Positions 32,453 through 40,856 are shown, counted from the first letter of the stretch. The stretch: 64,000 bases of DNA from Marinobacter sp. THAF197a (GCF_009363275.1 NZ_CP045324.1:4154001-4218000), one strand, 5' to 3'. A program made the numbers and translations. The notes: generated by a model from the sequence alone, not told the origin.

Positions 32453-32539
32453 GCTAACGCCAAAAATAAGCGGCGACCCGACAGGGGCGTCCGGTGGACG
32501 GCCGTCAGGCCGGGAACGTACTTGATTGATTTGTTACAT
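32453..32539 (-). repeat. attC of the 32534-32902 cassette
   Basis: TAACGC at 32455-32460, GTTACAT at 32533-32539. Confidence 0.88.
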
Positions 32540-32902
32540 GCTGAACTCGGCTACAAGCTCGGTACACAAACCCTCGCCATACTTGGCAGCTACACGGACG
32601 TTGAGCCAGTTGCTCGACATATAAAAAAAACTACCGGTGAGCTCTCCACGCGTTTTGATCGCCAGCGGCAGAGATATTTCCTTGCGCTCCTTTGCCTCTT
32701 TCATCGTAGCCGACAAGATCAAAAGTCTTAACTCCATGCCATCAAATTCCCGAGGCACCCTGACATGATACATACCGGAAGCTGGGTCAGAATCTGGAGT
32801 TATCGTGACAGCCTCATGCTGCTGGGAAAAGGGCTCCAGGCAATCCTCAGCGGAAACGACGCTGCAAAACATTGATAAAAATATAAAAGTTATAAGTTTC
32901 AT
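32534..32902 (-). CDS. exported protein, unknown (cassette)
   Basis: A 122-aa protein with a signal peptide (MKLITFIFLSMFCSVVSA) and a mature domain with two Cys residues (near each end: EDCLEPF and GEGLCTEL) that could form a disulphide. Start at 32902; the longer open frame upstream only translates the adjacent attC. Function unknown. Confidence 0.65.
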   Translation of the reverse strand: MKLITFIFLSMFCSVVSAEDCLEPFSQQHEAVTITPDSDPASGMYHVRVPREFDGMELRLLILSATMKEAKERKEISLPLAIKTRGELTGSFFYMSSNWLNVRVAAKYGEGLCTELVAEFSM

Positions 32903-32907
32903 AGGCA

Positions 32908-32989
32908 TGTAACGCCGCCAGCATGCGCGGCTACGAAATGAAGGCGAAGCCGCAATGCAGTAGGCGTCGCCGTGCCTGGCCTGGTTATG
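32908..32989 (-). repeat. attC of the DinB cassette
   Basis: TAACGC at 32910-32915, GTTATGC at 32983-32989. Body with GCATGCGCGGCTACGAAATG, shared with 36005-36088. Confidence 0.9.
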
Positions 32990-33527
32990 CATGAGCTTCC
33001 TCCGGAATCTGAGCCAACAGGTCAGTAACCCCGACATCCATGCCTGCCTGTGATAGCAAAGTAGAGACTTGCCCTCGGTGATGAGTCTGATGGTTAAAGA
33101 AATGAAGCACCAGGCTCGAATATCGTTTATTGGCAGCGACCCCCTTAGTGTTTCGGTAGCTTAGGACGAAATCCAAATCACCTTCGGATAGCCCGGCTAT
33201 CCAGTTGACAATCTGGCGATCCAGCCAGATTCGCTGCTCAGATAGGATACCAATATCTTCGAAGAGTACCTGATCCAGGCTTTCTGGGCTTTGCAGGTCG
33301 GCGACCTCCCGCAATGAGTTCAGGCAGGACGGATGAGTCGCAAAACGTTTGAGCCAAATGGTATCGCCAACGAGGATGTGGTTCAGAGTTCCAAGGATGG
33401 AGCCAAAAAACGCCCCACGGTCTTTCACCAGATCTATCGCAGGGAGCTGTCCAGCAGCCGCATAAACCTTCGAGTTCATCCACTGGTTGTAGGAAGCTAG
33501 TAATTCAAAGTGTTCTTTCAAGCTCAT
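32985..33527 (-). CDS. DinB-family putative metal-dependent protein (cassette)
   Basis: A 180-aa four-helix-bundle protein of the DinB superfamily. The three metal-binding histidines are seen in TLNHILVGD and FNHQTHHRGQ. The N-terminus (FELLASYNQWMNSKVYAAAG) is also typical. DinB members include thiol transferases and stress proteins; the substrate here is unknown. A complete, normal-length gene. Confidence 0.85.
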   Translation of the reverse strand: MSLKEHFELLASYNQWMNSKVYAAAGQLPAIDLVKDRGAFFGSILGTLNHILVGDTIWLKRFATHPSCLNSLREVADLQSPESLDQVLFEDIGILSEQRIWLDRQIVNWIAGLSEGDLDFVLSYRNTKGVAANKRYSSLVLHFFNHQTHHRGQVSTLLSQAGMDVGVTDLLAQIPEEAHA

Positions 33528-33544
33528 CTGAGTTCCTTCTCATG

Positions 33545-33658
33545 TATAACGCCTTGCTTACCGGCCCAACGGAGCAGAGCAAGCTTGTGGTAAAGTTTGC
33601 GCAGCAAACCACAAGCTTGCGGCGCGTAGTTGGGTCCGAGTACAGCAAATTGTTAGGC
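33545..33658 (-). repeat. attC of the 33653-34213 cassette
   Basis: TAACGC at 33547-33552, GTTAGGC at 33652-33658. At 114 bp the longest attC, with a long hairpin arm CAAGCTTGTGGT/ACCACAAGCTTG. Confidence 0.9.
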
Positions 33659-34213
33659 TATACTGACTGACAATCCCCGAATCAACGGCTCCCTGTACTC
33701 CTGGTCTTTTTCATTCCAAAATACGAAGCCGTTTCTTAGGTCTAAATTAAAAAAAGACTCATAGTAGCTTTCCTCAAGATCGTCACCCTGATCCTTGCCG
33801 AACAACTTAATTTTTATGGGATCGGATGTCATGTCGATCTCGCCTTGATGAAGAGCTATTCCTGTAAACTTTTCTTCACTTATCATTTTGGCAGAAGCAT
33901 CCGAAAATCCATACAGACGAGCTAGCACATTTATCAAATTATCGCTTTCTAGTCCCGTCCGATAAAACTTTACACCTCTTCTATATACGTGATCCTGAAT
34001 AAGGTTCATATCTTCATCGAAACCACCTTTGATTCCTTTAATAGCTTCGACACCAAAACCAAGAACAAGCCCATCGAAAGATGCGCGGAGATCAAACTTG
34101 TAATAATCTGGACTATCTTGCCGATTGATAACTTTTAACACGCAGTCAACGAATCCATCTTCACTGAACTGATTCAGTGTCGGATAACCGTTTTCATCAA
34201 CCTCAATTTCCAT
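33653..34213 (-). CDS. hypothetical cassette protein, 186 aa
   Basis: A 186-aa acidic soluble protein, predicted alpha/beta (YKFDLRASFDGLVLGFGVEA, then FFNLDLRNGFVFWNEKDQEY). No known domain, signal peptide or membrane segment. Fits exactly between attC cores. Confidence 0.62.
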   Translation of the reverse strand: MEIEVDENGYPTLNQFSEDGFVDCVLKVINRQDSPDYYKFDLRASFDGLVLGFGVEAIKGIKGGFDEDMNLIQDHVYRRGVKFYRTGLESDNLINVLARLYGFSDASAKMISEEKFTGIALHQGEIDMTSDPIKIKLFGKDQGDDLEESYYESFFNLDLRNGFVFWNEKDQEYREPLIRGLSVSIA

Positions 34214-34230
34214 GCTAATTCCTTCGCGAG

Positions 34231-34318
34231 CCTAACGCTGAGGTAACCGGCGTCGGAGCGCAGCGGAGGGAACCAAAAGCGGTACGCTTTTGGCGTCCGG
34301 TTGACCGCCTTGTTAATG
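34231..34318 (-). repeat. attC of A-family cassette 2
   Basis: TAACGC at 34233-34238, GTTAATG at 34312-34318. Confidence 0.9.
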
Positions 34319-34622
34319 GCCGTTCACCGCCGTGGTTGAGCCTGACACCCTGGCCGCATGCCCTCTCCCGGACAGATTGCACCAACTCGACGGATGGCGA
34401 AAGGAACCAGAAAGCAAAGGCTACCCGCCCGATTACCGTTTGAGACGGACGGCCCCAAAACTGGGGCACGCCATGAATACCAACACCGCTGACTATTGTG
34501 GCAACCAAACCAGACAGCGAATTTTCCGGCCTTGGCCATCACCAGCATGAGCGGTTTTTGCAGCCAACCCTGATTCCAAGGCCTTTGCACCGCACCAGCC
34601 AAAAACGCAAAAGCGCCTGGCC
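34319..34622 (-). repeat. A-family repeated cassette, copy 2 (no clear gene)
   Basis: Related over its length to the other A cassettes. The conserved reading frame is entered only through a different upstream frame: an extra A in an A5 run breaks the copy-3 frame. This argues against a conserved protein product. Confidence 0.7.
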
Positions 34623-34705
34623 GTTAACGCTGAAATAAGCGGCGGCCCGACAGGGGCGTCCGGTGGAGGCCGCAGGCCGGAACGAACTTAATTGACTGGT
34701 TATGT
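34623..34705 (-). repeat. attC of the NTF2-like cassette
   Basis: TAACGC at 34625-34630, GTTATGT at 34699-34705. Confidence 0.9.
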
Positions 34706-34728
34706 GAGCCCGAAGCTAAGCACATGCG

Positions 34729-35124
34729 CTACTCCCCGACGTGGTCTACCGTTGCAAAGGCTGCGGCTTTGCCGTTTGCAAATGCCAACATGTACGACTC
34801 TGACCAAGAGGTGACTGATACGCCAGATGTATCCACCAGATTCCAGGTTACAGAGGCAACCACGCATTCAGAACCAAGTCGATTTACAGCAAGGTTTGAG
34901 TAGCAACATTCGCGGCAGCCTTGTGAGTGATACTCATCCAGGTAGGACTGAAAATACTCTGCCAACTGGGGCCGTGAATCGAAAACATTGCAAACATCGC
35001 CCGGACCTTTAGCCATATAAGGAAGGCTAAACTTGGTGGCCACACGATCGCCATCAAAGCTCAAAAAGGCCGTGACAAAATCCTCAAAAAACTCCTTTAC
35101 GGCGGCTTCCTGCTCTTCATCCAT
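34729..35124 (-). CDS. NTF2/SnoaL-like protein (cassette)
   Basis: A 131-aa protein with the NTF2/SnoaL cone-like fold pattern: an N-terminal helix pair (EEQEAAVKEFFEDFVTAFLS), then LAEYFQSYLDEYHSQG and beta strands (VVASVTWNLVDTSGVSVTSW). Such domains act as small-molecule binding pockets or polyketide cyclase-like enzymes. The ligand cannot be inferred here. Confidence 0.7.
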   Translation of the reverse strand: MDEEQEAAVKEFFEDFVTAFLSFDGDRVATKFSLPYMAKGPGDVCNVFDSRPQLAEYFQSYLDEYHSQGCRECCYSNLAVNRLGSECVVASVTWNLVDTSGVSVTSWSESYMLAFANGKAAAFATVDHVGE

Positions 35125-35160
35125 GTAGACCTATCTCCTTGGTATGCCTGAAATTCACCA

Positions 35161-35237
35161 CATAACGCAGAGCGCACCGGTGACCTTGACGCAGCGAAGC
35201 GGAGACAAGGGCATCCGTGTGACGCGTATTGTTAAAT
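35161..35237 (-). repeat. attC of the NucS-like nuclease cassette
   Basis: TAACGC at 35163-35168, GTTAAAT at 35231-35237. Body resembles 13899-13977. Confidence 0.9.
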
Positions 35238-35240
35238 CCT

Positions 35241-35990
35241 TTACTGAAGCCGCGCCTCATTGAGGCTCACCGACAACGCGTACTCGAACAACTGGATGCC
35301 CTGAACTCCGGAGCAGGCCAGCAACAGATCTTCTGATATATGTCGAGCAACGATAATGCCTCGGACCGACTGTCCGGGCTCAGTCTGGTTCTTCCGTATC
35401 CAGGCCATATAGCGGAGAAGCTGACCGACGACCCTGTCATAGCCTTTGGATACTTTAAGCTCTATGACGACGTAATTGCCATCCGAGTCTGTGGCCAGAA
35501 TATCAATAAATCTTCCACCTACGGGAAACTCAAGGCCGTTGATCCCTTCGTCCTCGAACAGGGTAAGCCCCGATTCTATGAGATGAAGGTTTCTTGAAAG
35601 ATAATTCTGCAAGTCCTTTTCATACGCAAATTCTGGGCTTCCTTCCTCTGCCAGCTCATGTACTTCTTCCTTTACCGTCTGCTCGACATCATCCCCAGGA
35701 TAAATCGGCGCCGGATCGTTGCGGGACTGGTATAAACGAAAATGCTTTGGGTCAACCTGAAAAAACAGGTCGTCTTCTCCGGGCTTAGCTCCGTAATGTA
35801 CTCGGCTCTTGGAGTTGACCGACATTCTGAGCAGGTGTGCAGCTATTGTCCCATCCTTGATCTTTGGATATCTCTCCTTGAACCAGGAGCGAACTTGCTC
35901 TCGGGAAATTATCGTATCCGGCTTTAGCGCAACATCACGTACCATGTCATGCATCAGAGTGCGGACGGGCTTGTCATAAAGCGTTGCCAT
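35241..35990 (-). CDS. PD-(D/E)XK nuclease with DUF91/NucS-like domain (cassette)
   Basis: A 249-aa protein. The N-terminal half (1-90) looks like a winged-helix DNA-binding region (ISREQVRSWFKERYPKIKDG). The C-terminal half holds a NucS/DUF91-type nuclease core: Glu in FAYEKDLQNYL, Asp in GRFIDILATD and the ELK of VVIELKVSKG, followed by the QLLRYMAWIRK helix. The catalytic set looks complete. Proteins of this kind are annotated as endonuclease-like and may act in defence or repair. Confidence 0.78.
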   Translation of the reverse strand: MATLYDKPVRTLMHDMVRDVALKPDTIISREQVRSWFKERYPKIKDGTIAAHLLRMSVNSKSRVHYGAKPGEDDLFFQVDPKHFRLYQSRNDPAPIYPGDDVEQTVKEEVHELAEEGSPEFAYEKDLQNYLSRNLHLIESGLTLFEDEGINGLEFPVGGRFIDILATDSDGNYVVIELKVSKGYDRVVGQLLRYMAWIRKNQTEPGQSVRGIIVARHISEDLLLACSGVQGIQLFEYALSVSLNEARLQ

Positions 35991-36004
35991 ACTACCTCTC
36001 AGAA

Positions 36005-36088
36005 TTTAACGCCAGCCAGCATGCGCGGCTACGAAATGGAGGCGAAGCCGCAATGTAGTAGACGTCGCCGTGCCTGGCCTTGTTATAA
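36005..36088 (-). repeat. attC of the GNAT cassette
   Basis: TAACGC at 36007-36012, GTTATAA at 36082-36088. Confidence 0.9.
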
Positions 36089-36496
36089 ATCAGTGACTTT
36101 GGTGCTCATGAGAGCACTGTTTTCAGAGAACCCAAACTGCTCGTATAGCCCTTGTGCATCTCGAGTTTGCAACACCAACTGGGTTCCTTTTATGGCCGGA
36201 TGCTCTAGCAAACATTCCATAATCCACTTACCCAGACCGGCGCCGCGAAATTCGGGTTCAACCACAATATCCGCCACCCAGGTGAACGTAGTGCTATCGG
36301 TGACGGCTCGTCCAAACCCAATCTGTTTAGAGCCATGGTAAAGACTGAAACAGATTGAACCAGCAACCATACGATCAACTATTTCTCTGGTACGGCGATC
36401 ACCCCAATAGGTTGCGGCGAGCAATCGGTGAACAACCTCCAGTTGTACCTTGGATCTGTCGTCAGTGACTAGGTACTCGTTCTTGCGCCATTCCAT
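36083..36496 (-). CDS. GNAT-family N-acetyltransferase (cassette)
   Basis: A 137-aa protein with the GNAT fold: motif A around VVEPEFRGAGLGKWIM (acetyl-CoA pyrophosphate loop R-G-A-G-L-G) and the C-terminal GLYEQFGF motif B. ATG at 36496 has GGAG nine bases upstream. GNAT enzymes acetylate diverse small molecules or proteins and are frequent cassette cargo; the substrate is unknown. Confidence 0.85.
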   Translation of the reverse strand: MEWRKNEYLVTDDRSKVQLEVVHRLLAATYWGDRRTREIVDRMVAGSICFSLYHGSKQIGFGRAVTDSTTFTWVADIVVEPEFRGAGLGKWIMECLLEHPAIKGTQLVLQTRDAQGLYEQFGFSENSALMSTKVTDL

Positions 36497-36515
36497 CAAT
36501 GGCTACTCCCTGATT

Positions 36516-36586
36516 TATAACGCCGCGCTCTGCGGCAAATTTGGAGTGCAGCGGAAAATTTGTCCGACAGCAGCGCCTTGTTAAGT
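36516..36586 (-). repeat. attC of the DUF6980-like cassette
   Basis: TAACGC at 36518-36523, GTTAAGT at 36580-36586. Confidence 0.9.
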
Positions 36587-36889
36587 GTTGCGATACCACG
36601 CATCAGTATTGAACTCTTCTGGTATTCTTTGTTCGGACGGATCGTCGAACCCCAATGCCTCCAACTTGTCGAACCAAGCATCCCGCTTCGAGTCGGGCAG
36701 CCTCAATCCACACCAAGGACAGAAACTTATTTGCAGAGATGAACTACCGCCATCATGAATGATTAGCCCGTACTCATCGAACTTAGGGATATAGCTAACC
36801 AGCACATCGGGGCACTCGTATACATCCTTGTGCCGATCGCAGTTCAATACGATCGCACGTTCCATTTCTTGGCAACAATGAACAGTCAT
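36581..36889 (-). CDS. DUF6980-like zinc-ribbon protein (cassette)
   Basis: A 102-aa protein with cysteines at HCCQEM, CDRHKDVYECPD and FCPWCGLRLP, a zinc-ribbon arrangement matching the DUF6980 group as I recall it (CPWCG followed by SKRDxWFDxLEALG and WYR). ATG at 36889 is preferred over an in-frame GTG at 36898. Function unknown; small stand-alone cassette protein. Confidence 0.7.
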   Translation of the reverse strand: MTVHCCQEMERAIVLNCDRHKDVYECPDVLVSYIPKFDEYGLIIHDGGSSSLQISFCPWCGLRLPDSKRDAWFDKLEALGFDDPSEQRIPEEFNTDAWYRNT

Positions 36890-36897
36890 AGTGGACA

Positions 36898-36985
36898 CTT
36901 AACGCGAAGGTAACCGGCGCCGGAGCGCAGCGGAGGGAACCAAAAGCTGTAAGCTTTTGGCGTCCGGTTGACCGCCTGGTTAGTG
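36898..36985 (-). repeat. attC of A-family cassette 3
   Basis: TAACGC at 36900-36905, GTTAGTG at 36979-36985. Confidence 0.9.
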
Positions 36986-37289
36986 GCCGGTCACCACCAA
37001 GGTGTCCCTTGGCACCCAGCGCTGCATGCCCTCTCCCGAACAGCTTGCACCAACCAGACGGATGGCGAAAGGAGCCAGAACGCAAACCGCACCAACCCGA
37101 TTACTGTTTGAACTGGACGGCCCCGCGACTGGGGCACGCCATGAATAACCATGCTGCGGGTGACTTTGGCAACCAACCCCGACAGCAACCTGTCCGGCCT
37201 TGGCCATCACCAACACAGGCGGCTTTGCAGCCAAGTCCGATGCCAAGGCCCTTGCACTGAGCCCGCCAAAAATGAAGACGGCCTGGGCC
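36986..37289 (-). repeat. A-family repeated cassette, copy 3 (longest open frame)
   Basis: The only A cassette in which one frame (37291 to 36980, ATG directly after GCGTTA, TAA in the next core) is open throughout: 103 residues beginning MAQAVFIFGGLSARALAS. It could encode a small protein that decayed in the other copies. Alternatively the whole family could be non-coding. Confidence 0.65.
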
Positions 37290-37375
37290 ATTAACGCTGA
37301 AATAAGCGGCGGCCCGTCAGGGACGTCCGGTGGACGGCCGTCAGGCCGGGAACGTACTTAATTGACTTGTTAAAA
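37290..37375 (-). repeat. attC of the 37379-37684 cassette
   Basis: TAACGC at 37292-37297, GTTAAAA at 37369-37375. Confidence 0.9.
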
Positions 37376-37378
37376 ATT

Positions 37379-37684
37379 TCACCGTGGCTGCATCGCCGCT
37401 GCAGACTTCACCAATGGGTAAATTTGCATTGCCGCATCCTTGGGAATCCCCGCGTTTATCAGGAGCGCTGGAACCATTGATGCCACGTGATTGGCCTGCT
37501 TCTGATAGCGTGCATGCTCTTTGAAAATTGCCTGAATTTCTAGAGGGTCAAATTCCTCTGTGCTGGTAAGGTACTCGCAAATTTCCGCTGCACACTTCCT
37601 GTTGAGAGGATCACTGTTTCGGGAGCCATTGATCACGCCATAAAGGACTACCAAAAGAACTATCCCACCGATTACGAACCACAT
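37379..37684 (-). CDS. single-pass membrane protein, unknown (cassette)
   Basis: A 101-aa protein with one N-terminal transmembrane helix (2-19, WFVIGGIVLLVVLYGVIN) and a helical cytosolic or periplasmic domain. AGGGAGC precedes the ATG. No family recognised. Confidence 0.6.
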   Translation of the reverse strand: MWFVIGGIVLLVVLYGVINGSRNSDPLNRKCAAEICEYLTSTEEFDPLEIQAIFKEHARYQKQANHVASMVPALLINAGIPKDAAMQIYPLVKSAAAMQPR

Positions 37685-37704
37685 GGCTCCCTCCTTTTTG
37701 TATT

Positions 37705-37775
37705 TTTAACGCTTTGCTCACCGGAAAATTAGGAGCGCAGCGAGTAATTTTTCCGCGTGCAGCAACTTGTTAGGC
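37705..37775 (-). repeat. attC of the ankyrin cassette
   Basis: TAACGC at 37707-37712, GTTAGGC at 37769-37775. Confidence 0.88.
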
Positions 37776-38288
37776 CTGATCATTATTTCTCTGATCTGCC
37801 ATCAATTTTAGGTTTTTTCTTATTAGAGCCATCGCATCTTTTGGGCTCTTGCCTGCATTATTCATATGATCTGGATCCGCACCATGATGGATCAAAAGTG
37901 AAGGAACCGAGTCATCACCTCTAGATTTTATTGTTGCTGTCCATAGCGGCCCATTACCATGTGCGTCCGTAAGGTTCGGGTTCGCGCCTGATCTTAGCAA
38001 CACCTCCAAGACCTTAACATGGCCATTTTGAGATGCCGCATGGAGCGCACAAAATCCATTTCTGTCTTGTACATCAAGTTGCGCACCTTGATGGATCAAC
38101 CACTGAAGGATTTCCAGGTTTCCTGAAAACGATGCGTAAATTAGAGGGGTTCTTCCTTCTCCATCGAGAATATCTACAGACACATCGGTGAGAAGCGAAA
38201 TAGCCTCTTTATTTTTCATAGCTTCTATGGCGAATGATATGTCATCTGCTAGCGGATCATGTTTTCTGGGTCTTCCACCTTTAGCCAT
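37770..38288 (-). CDS. ankyrin-repeat protein (cassette)
   Basis: A 172-aa protein with about three to four ankyrin repeats (GRTPLIYASFSGNLEILQWL, NGFCALHAASQNGHVKVLEV, then HGNGPLWTATIKSRGDDSVP). The N-terminus is basic (MAKGGRPRKHD). Start at 38288 with GAGG upstream; the longer frame extends through the neighbouring attC and gene. Ankyrin proteins mediate protein-protein contacts; partner unknown. Confidence 0.82.
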   Translation of the reverse strand: MAKGGRPRKHDPLADDISFAIEAMKNKEAISLLTDVSVDILDGEGRTPLIYASFSGNLEILQWLIHQGAQLDVQDRNGFCALHAASQNGHVKVLEVLLRSGANPNLTDAHGNGPLWTATIKSRGDDSVPSLLIHHGADPDHMNNAGKSPKDAMALIRKNLKLMADQRNNDQA

Positions 38289-38306
38289 ACCTCGATCCTC
38301 ATTCTG

Positions 38307-38404
38307 CCTAACGCCAACGTTTAGCGGCGCCCATGTAGCGCAGCGAAATGGGCGTCCGGTGTAGGGCCGGCAGGCCCGGAACGTACTACAACGACTTGTT
38401 AACC
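38307..38404 (-). repeat. attC of the 38399-38722 cassette
   Basis: TAACGC at 38309-38314, GTTAACC at 38398-38404. Confidence 0.9.
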
Positions 38405-38722
38405 ATACTTGATGGCTAGCAAAATTGCCGACACTGCTGCCGCAGCTAAAAACGGGGCCATGAGTATGAGCAAAGAGACTCGATACTCCTTTAGTGACTG
38501 ATAAGTCCAATAGGCAGCAACAAAAAAGGAAGCCACCCCTACCCCGTGGGCCCACTTACCCGAAAACTCAGCGAGTCCCGTGCGCCCAGGTAGCGTCACA
38601 TTGTCGAAATAGAATGCCACCGTACCGGCAACCAGGAACACGAAACTGAACAAACCATTAATGAATGACCAGCGCCGACGATAATAGCTAGCATCCCTGA
38701 TGACTGGATCAAACTTCCACAA
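38399..38722 (-). CDS. three-helix membrane protein, unknown (cassette)
   Basis: A protein of about 107 aa with three hydrophobic helices (20-40, 57-75 and 82-103). There is no ATG between the two attC sites in this frame. The best start is TTG at 38722 with GGAG nine bases upstream; an ATG at 38887 would translate attC sequence and is rejected. Function unknown. Confidence 0.55.
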   Translation of the reverse strand: MWKFDPVIRDASYYRRRWSFINGLFSFVFLVAGTVAFYFDNVTLPGRTGLAEFSGKWAHGVGVASFFVAAYWTYQSLKEYRVSLLILMAPFLAAAAVSAILLAIKYG

Positions 38723-38749
38723 TGCACGGCTCTCCAGATTGCCAGTGTG

Positions 38750-38849
38750 GTTAACGCAAAGCGCAGAGGCGCCCTTGTAATGGAGGCGCAGCCGCAATGA
38801 AAAGGGCGTCCTGCGGCCTTCGGCCGCGTACTGACGCGACTGGTTAGCT
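38750..38849 (-). repeat. attC of B-family cassette 2
   Basis: TAACGC at 38752-38757, GTTAGCT at 38843-38849. Confidence 0.9.
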
Positions 38850-39131
38850 GGGGGTAATTGCGATGCCTGTTCCCTGGCTAACAACATGACGGCCTACTGC
38901 GCTGCCCTGGCACCGGCAACCGCCGATGCACCTTGATGAAATCACCGCTGTTGATGCGGTGAACAAACCTGAACTTCAGACTAGCAGATCACAACCGAGT
39001 TAGCGGCGGATTGCCCCACACGGCGAACACCGGTGTTGCTGAAAATGACGGTGATCGATTTGGCTGCGATTATGACGCCGGTTTGAAACCAATGGGCACA
39101 CAGCCAACAAAAAACTACGCCAAACCAAACA
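38850..39131 (-). repeat. B-family repeated cassette, copy 2 (no clear gene)
   Basis: About 280 bp, nearly identical in long blocks to 39906-40186 and partly to 32115-32290. No convincing protein frame; the minus-strand hairpin CACCGC/GCGGTG is kept. A short peptide-like stretch (MLLAREQASQLPPANQ) runs into the attC but has no ribosome binding site. Confidence 0.65.
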
Positions 39132-39214
39132 GATAACGCTGCCAGCATGCGCGCCTTTGTAGTGGAGGCAAAGCCGCAACGGAAAAGGCGTCGACGTGCC
39201 TGGCCTGGTTATAA
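39132..39214 (-). repeat. attC of the broken 39218-39824 cassette
   Basis: TAACGC at 39134-39139, GTTATAA at 39208-39214. Body close to 36005-36088. Confidence 0.9.
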
Positions 39215-39217
39215 GTT

Positions 39218-39824
39218 CTAGAGTGCACCCGCGAATTCTCGATCTGCAGCGATGGCCAAGAATTTCCTTTGCGCACCAGTGCAACCAGATATTTTGGCTA
39301 GTTCACCGCAGGCAAGGAACGCGTAATTATCGGAGAACATCAAAGTTTCTTTTAGGAATTCATCATCGTAGTTTTGCCGAATCTCATCCTGATTAACTCT
39401 CCGCTTGAGCTGTGCAGCGCCAGTGTGAGTAAGGCTATTCAGTGAGCGCCAATACAGTTTCTTCGGTTGGGACAAGTCGCTGCCTTTTGCTTCGTCAATC
39501 TCCGATACCAACTGCCAGAATGGCTTCTCAAATTTATCCTTACGTAGGCGAGTGAAATCTACTTCCTCAGCACACTCAGAAAACCAAACACCCTTTACGT
39601 ACGTACGCCTCGAAGAGCGACCGCACTATGCTGCATGCCGAGCTGTATAACTGATGGTCGATTAGAACTGCCACACTCCTTTGATGTTCAATCGCTACAT
39701 TGTGAAAAAGGGTTGGAAAAAAAGAGCTATCGTCGCCCGGAATAACTATCCCGCGAAGACATTCGTTCATTTTTTCTGATAGTTCATACGATCTGCGTAA
39801 AGTGGTTTTCACAGACTCCCTCAC
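39218..39824 (-). pseudogene. frameshifted cassette gene, DUF6988/DUF5677-like
   Basis: Two adjoining frames (82 codons from 39824, then the remainder to 39218) make one protein of about 200 aa if the TACGTACGTACG tract (39596-39607) is shortened by one 4-base unit. The sequence then reads ...SLFEAYVKGVWFSECAEE. The restored protein is helical with a HQRSVAVLIDHQLYSSACSI segment as in DUF6988/DUF5677-type proteins. A tandem 4-bp expansion is the evident cause of the break. Confidence 0.75.
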
Positions 39825-39828
39825 GACT

Positions 39829-39905
39829 TATAACGCTGAGCGCAGAGGCGCCCTGTCAAGGGCGTCCTGCGGCCTTTGGCCGCGTACTGACGCGACTGGT
39901 TAGCT
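39829..39905 (-). repeat. attC of B-family cassette 3
   Basis: TAACGC at 39831-39836, GTTAGCT at 39899-39905. Confidence 0.9.
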
Positions 39906-40186
39906 GGGGGTAATTGCGATGCCTGTTCCCTGGCTAACAACATGACGGCCTACTGCGCTGCCCTGGCACCGGCAGCCGCCGATGCACTTTGATGAATCCA
40001 CCACAGTCGATGCGGTGAGCGAACCTGAACTTCAGACTAGCAGATCACAACCGAGTTATTGGCGGATTGCCCCACGCGGCGAACACCGGAGTTGCCAAAA
40101 ATGCCGATGATCGAGTTGCTGCGATTATGACGCCGCTTTGAAACCAATGGGCACACAGCCAACAAAAAACTACGCCAAACCAAACA
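39906..40186 (-). repeat. B-family repeated cassette, copy 3 (no clear gene)
   Basis: Nearly the same as copy 2 over its length, with scattered substitutions. No supported gene on either strand. The hairpin stem is kept with a G-T pair (CACCGC/GTGGTG). Confidence 0.65.
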
Positions 40187-40255
40187 GATAACGCCCGGCT
40201 TTGCGGCGTGCCGGAGCGCAGCGTAGGCGCGTCCGACAACAGCCGCTTGTTAACC
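40187..40255 (-). repeat. attC of the HigBA cassette
   Basis: TAACGC at 40189-40194, GTTAACC at 40249-40255. Body resembles the degenerate terminal attC at 12821. Confidence 0.9.
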
Positions 40256-40549
40256 CCGTAGCTCGAGGCCTTCTCGAATGACCTCGGGATGACGGGAAGC
40301 AATCTCAATGAGCGCTTTTGCTGGACCAGAGGGTTCACGTCGACCTTGCTCCCACTCCTGCAGGGTTCGCGCGGAAATATGCAGTACCTCAGCAAACTCG
40401 ACCTGAGTCAGTCCGGTTTTGCCTCGAGCCTCTGCCACCTCGTTAGGCTCAACACGACTGACTCGTGCAGTTTTGCCCGCTTTCATTTCTTTAACAGACT
40501 GAAGCAACTTGTTGCCAAGCTCCTCAGCACTTAGTGTCTCGTCACTCAT
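40250..40549 (-). CDS. higA: HigA-like XRE-family antitoxin (cassette)
   Basis: A 99-aa protein with a C-terminal Xre-type helix-turn-helix (GLTQVEFAEVLHISARTLQEWEQGRREPSG), typical of HigA/MqsA-like antitoxins. It follows and overlaps the toxin gene by 8 bases; toxin-first order is the HigBA hallmark. The start is MSDETLS at 40549. It should neutralise HigB and repress the operon. Confidence 0.85.
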   Translation of the reverse strand: MSDETLSAEELGNKLLQSVKEMKAGKTARVSRVEPNEVAEARGKTGLTQVEFAEVLHISARTLQEWEQGRREPSGPAKALIEIASRHPEVIREGLELRG

Positions 40550-40856
40550 TTTCCAATACCTCACGAATCGACTTCAGGATATGAGCGGGTATATTGCCCC
40601 TGACGGCTTTCTTGTAGATCACCAATAACCAGATCTCACCATTTGCCAACTTGGTGAAGTAAATGACTCGCACCCCACCGCGCTTCCCTGAACCCGCTAC
40701 CGACCAACGAACCTTTCTACATCCGCCGCTACCCGGAATGGGGTCACCAATTTCCGGACTTGCCGCAAGCCAGGCAAAGAAAGCGCTTCGTTCTTCCTCA
40801 GTCCAGATTTTTCTGGCATCTGCTTCAAATGTAGGGGTTTCGATGATGGTAAACAT
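40542..40856 (-). CDS. higB: HigB/RelE-like toxin (cassette)
   Basis: A 104-aa RelE/HigB-superfamily toxin (FEADARKIWTEEERSAFFAW, then GCRKVRWSVAGSGKRGGVRV and IYFTKLANGEIWLLVIYKK), of the COG4737-like group. First gene of the operon. Its ATG (40856) lies seven bases after the predicted -10 box, so the transcript would be leaderless or nearly so. Likely role: ribosome-dependent mRNA cleavage. Confidence 0.85.
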   Translation of the reverse strand: MFTIIETPTFEADARKIWTEEERSAFFAWLAASPEIGDPIPGSGGCRKVRWSVAGSGKRGGVRVIYFTKLANGEIWLLVIYKKAVRGNIPAHILKSIREVLENE

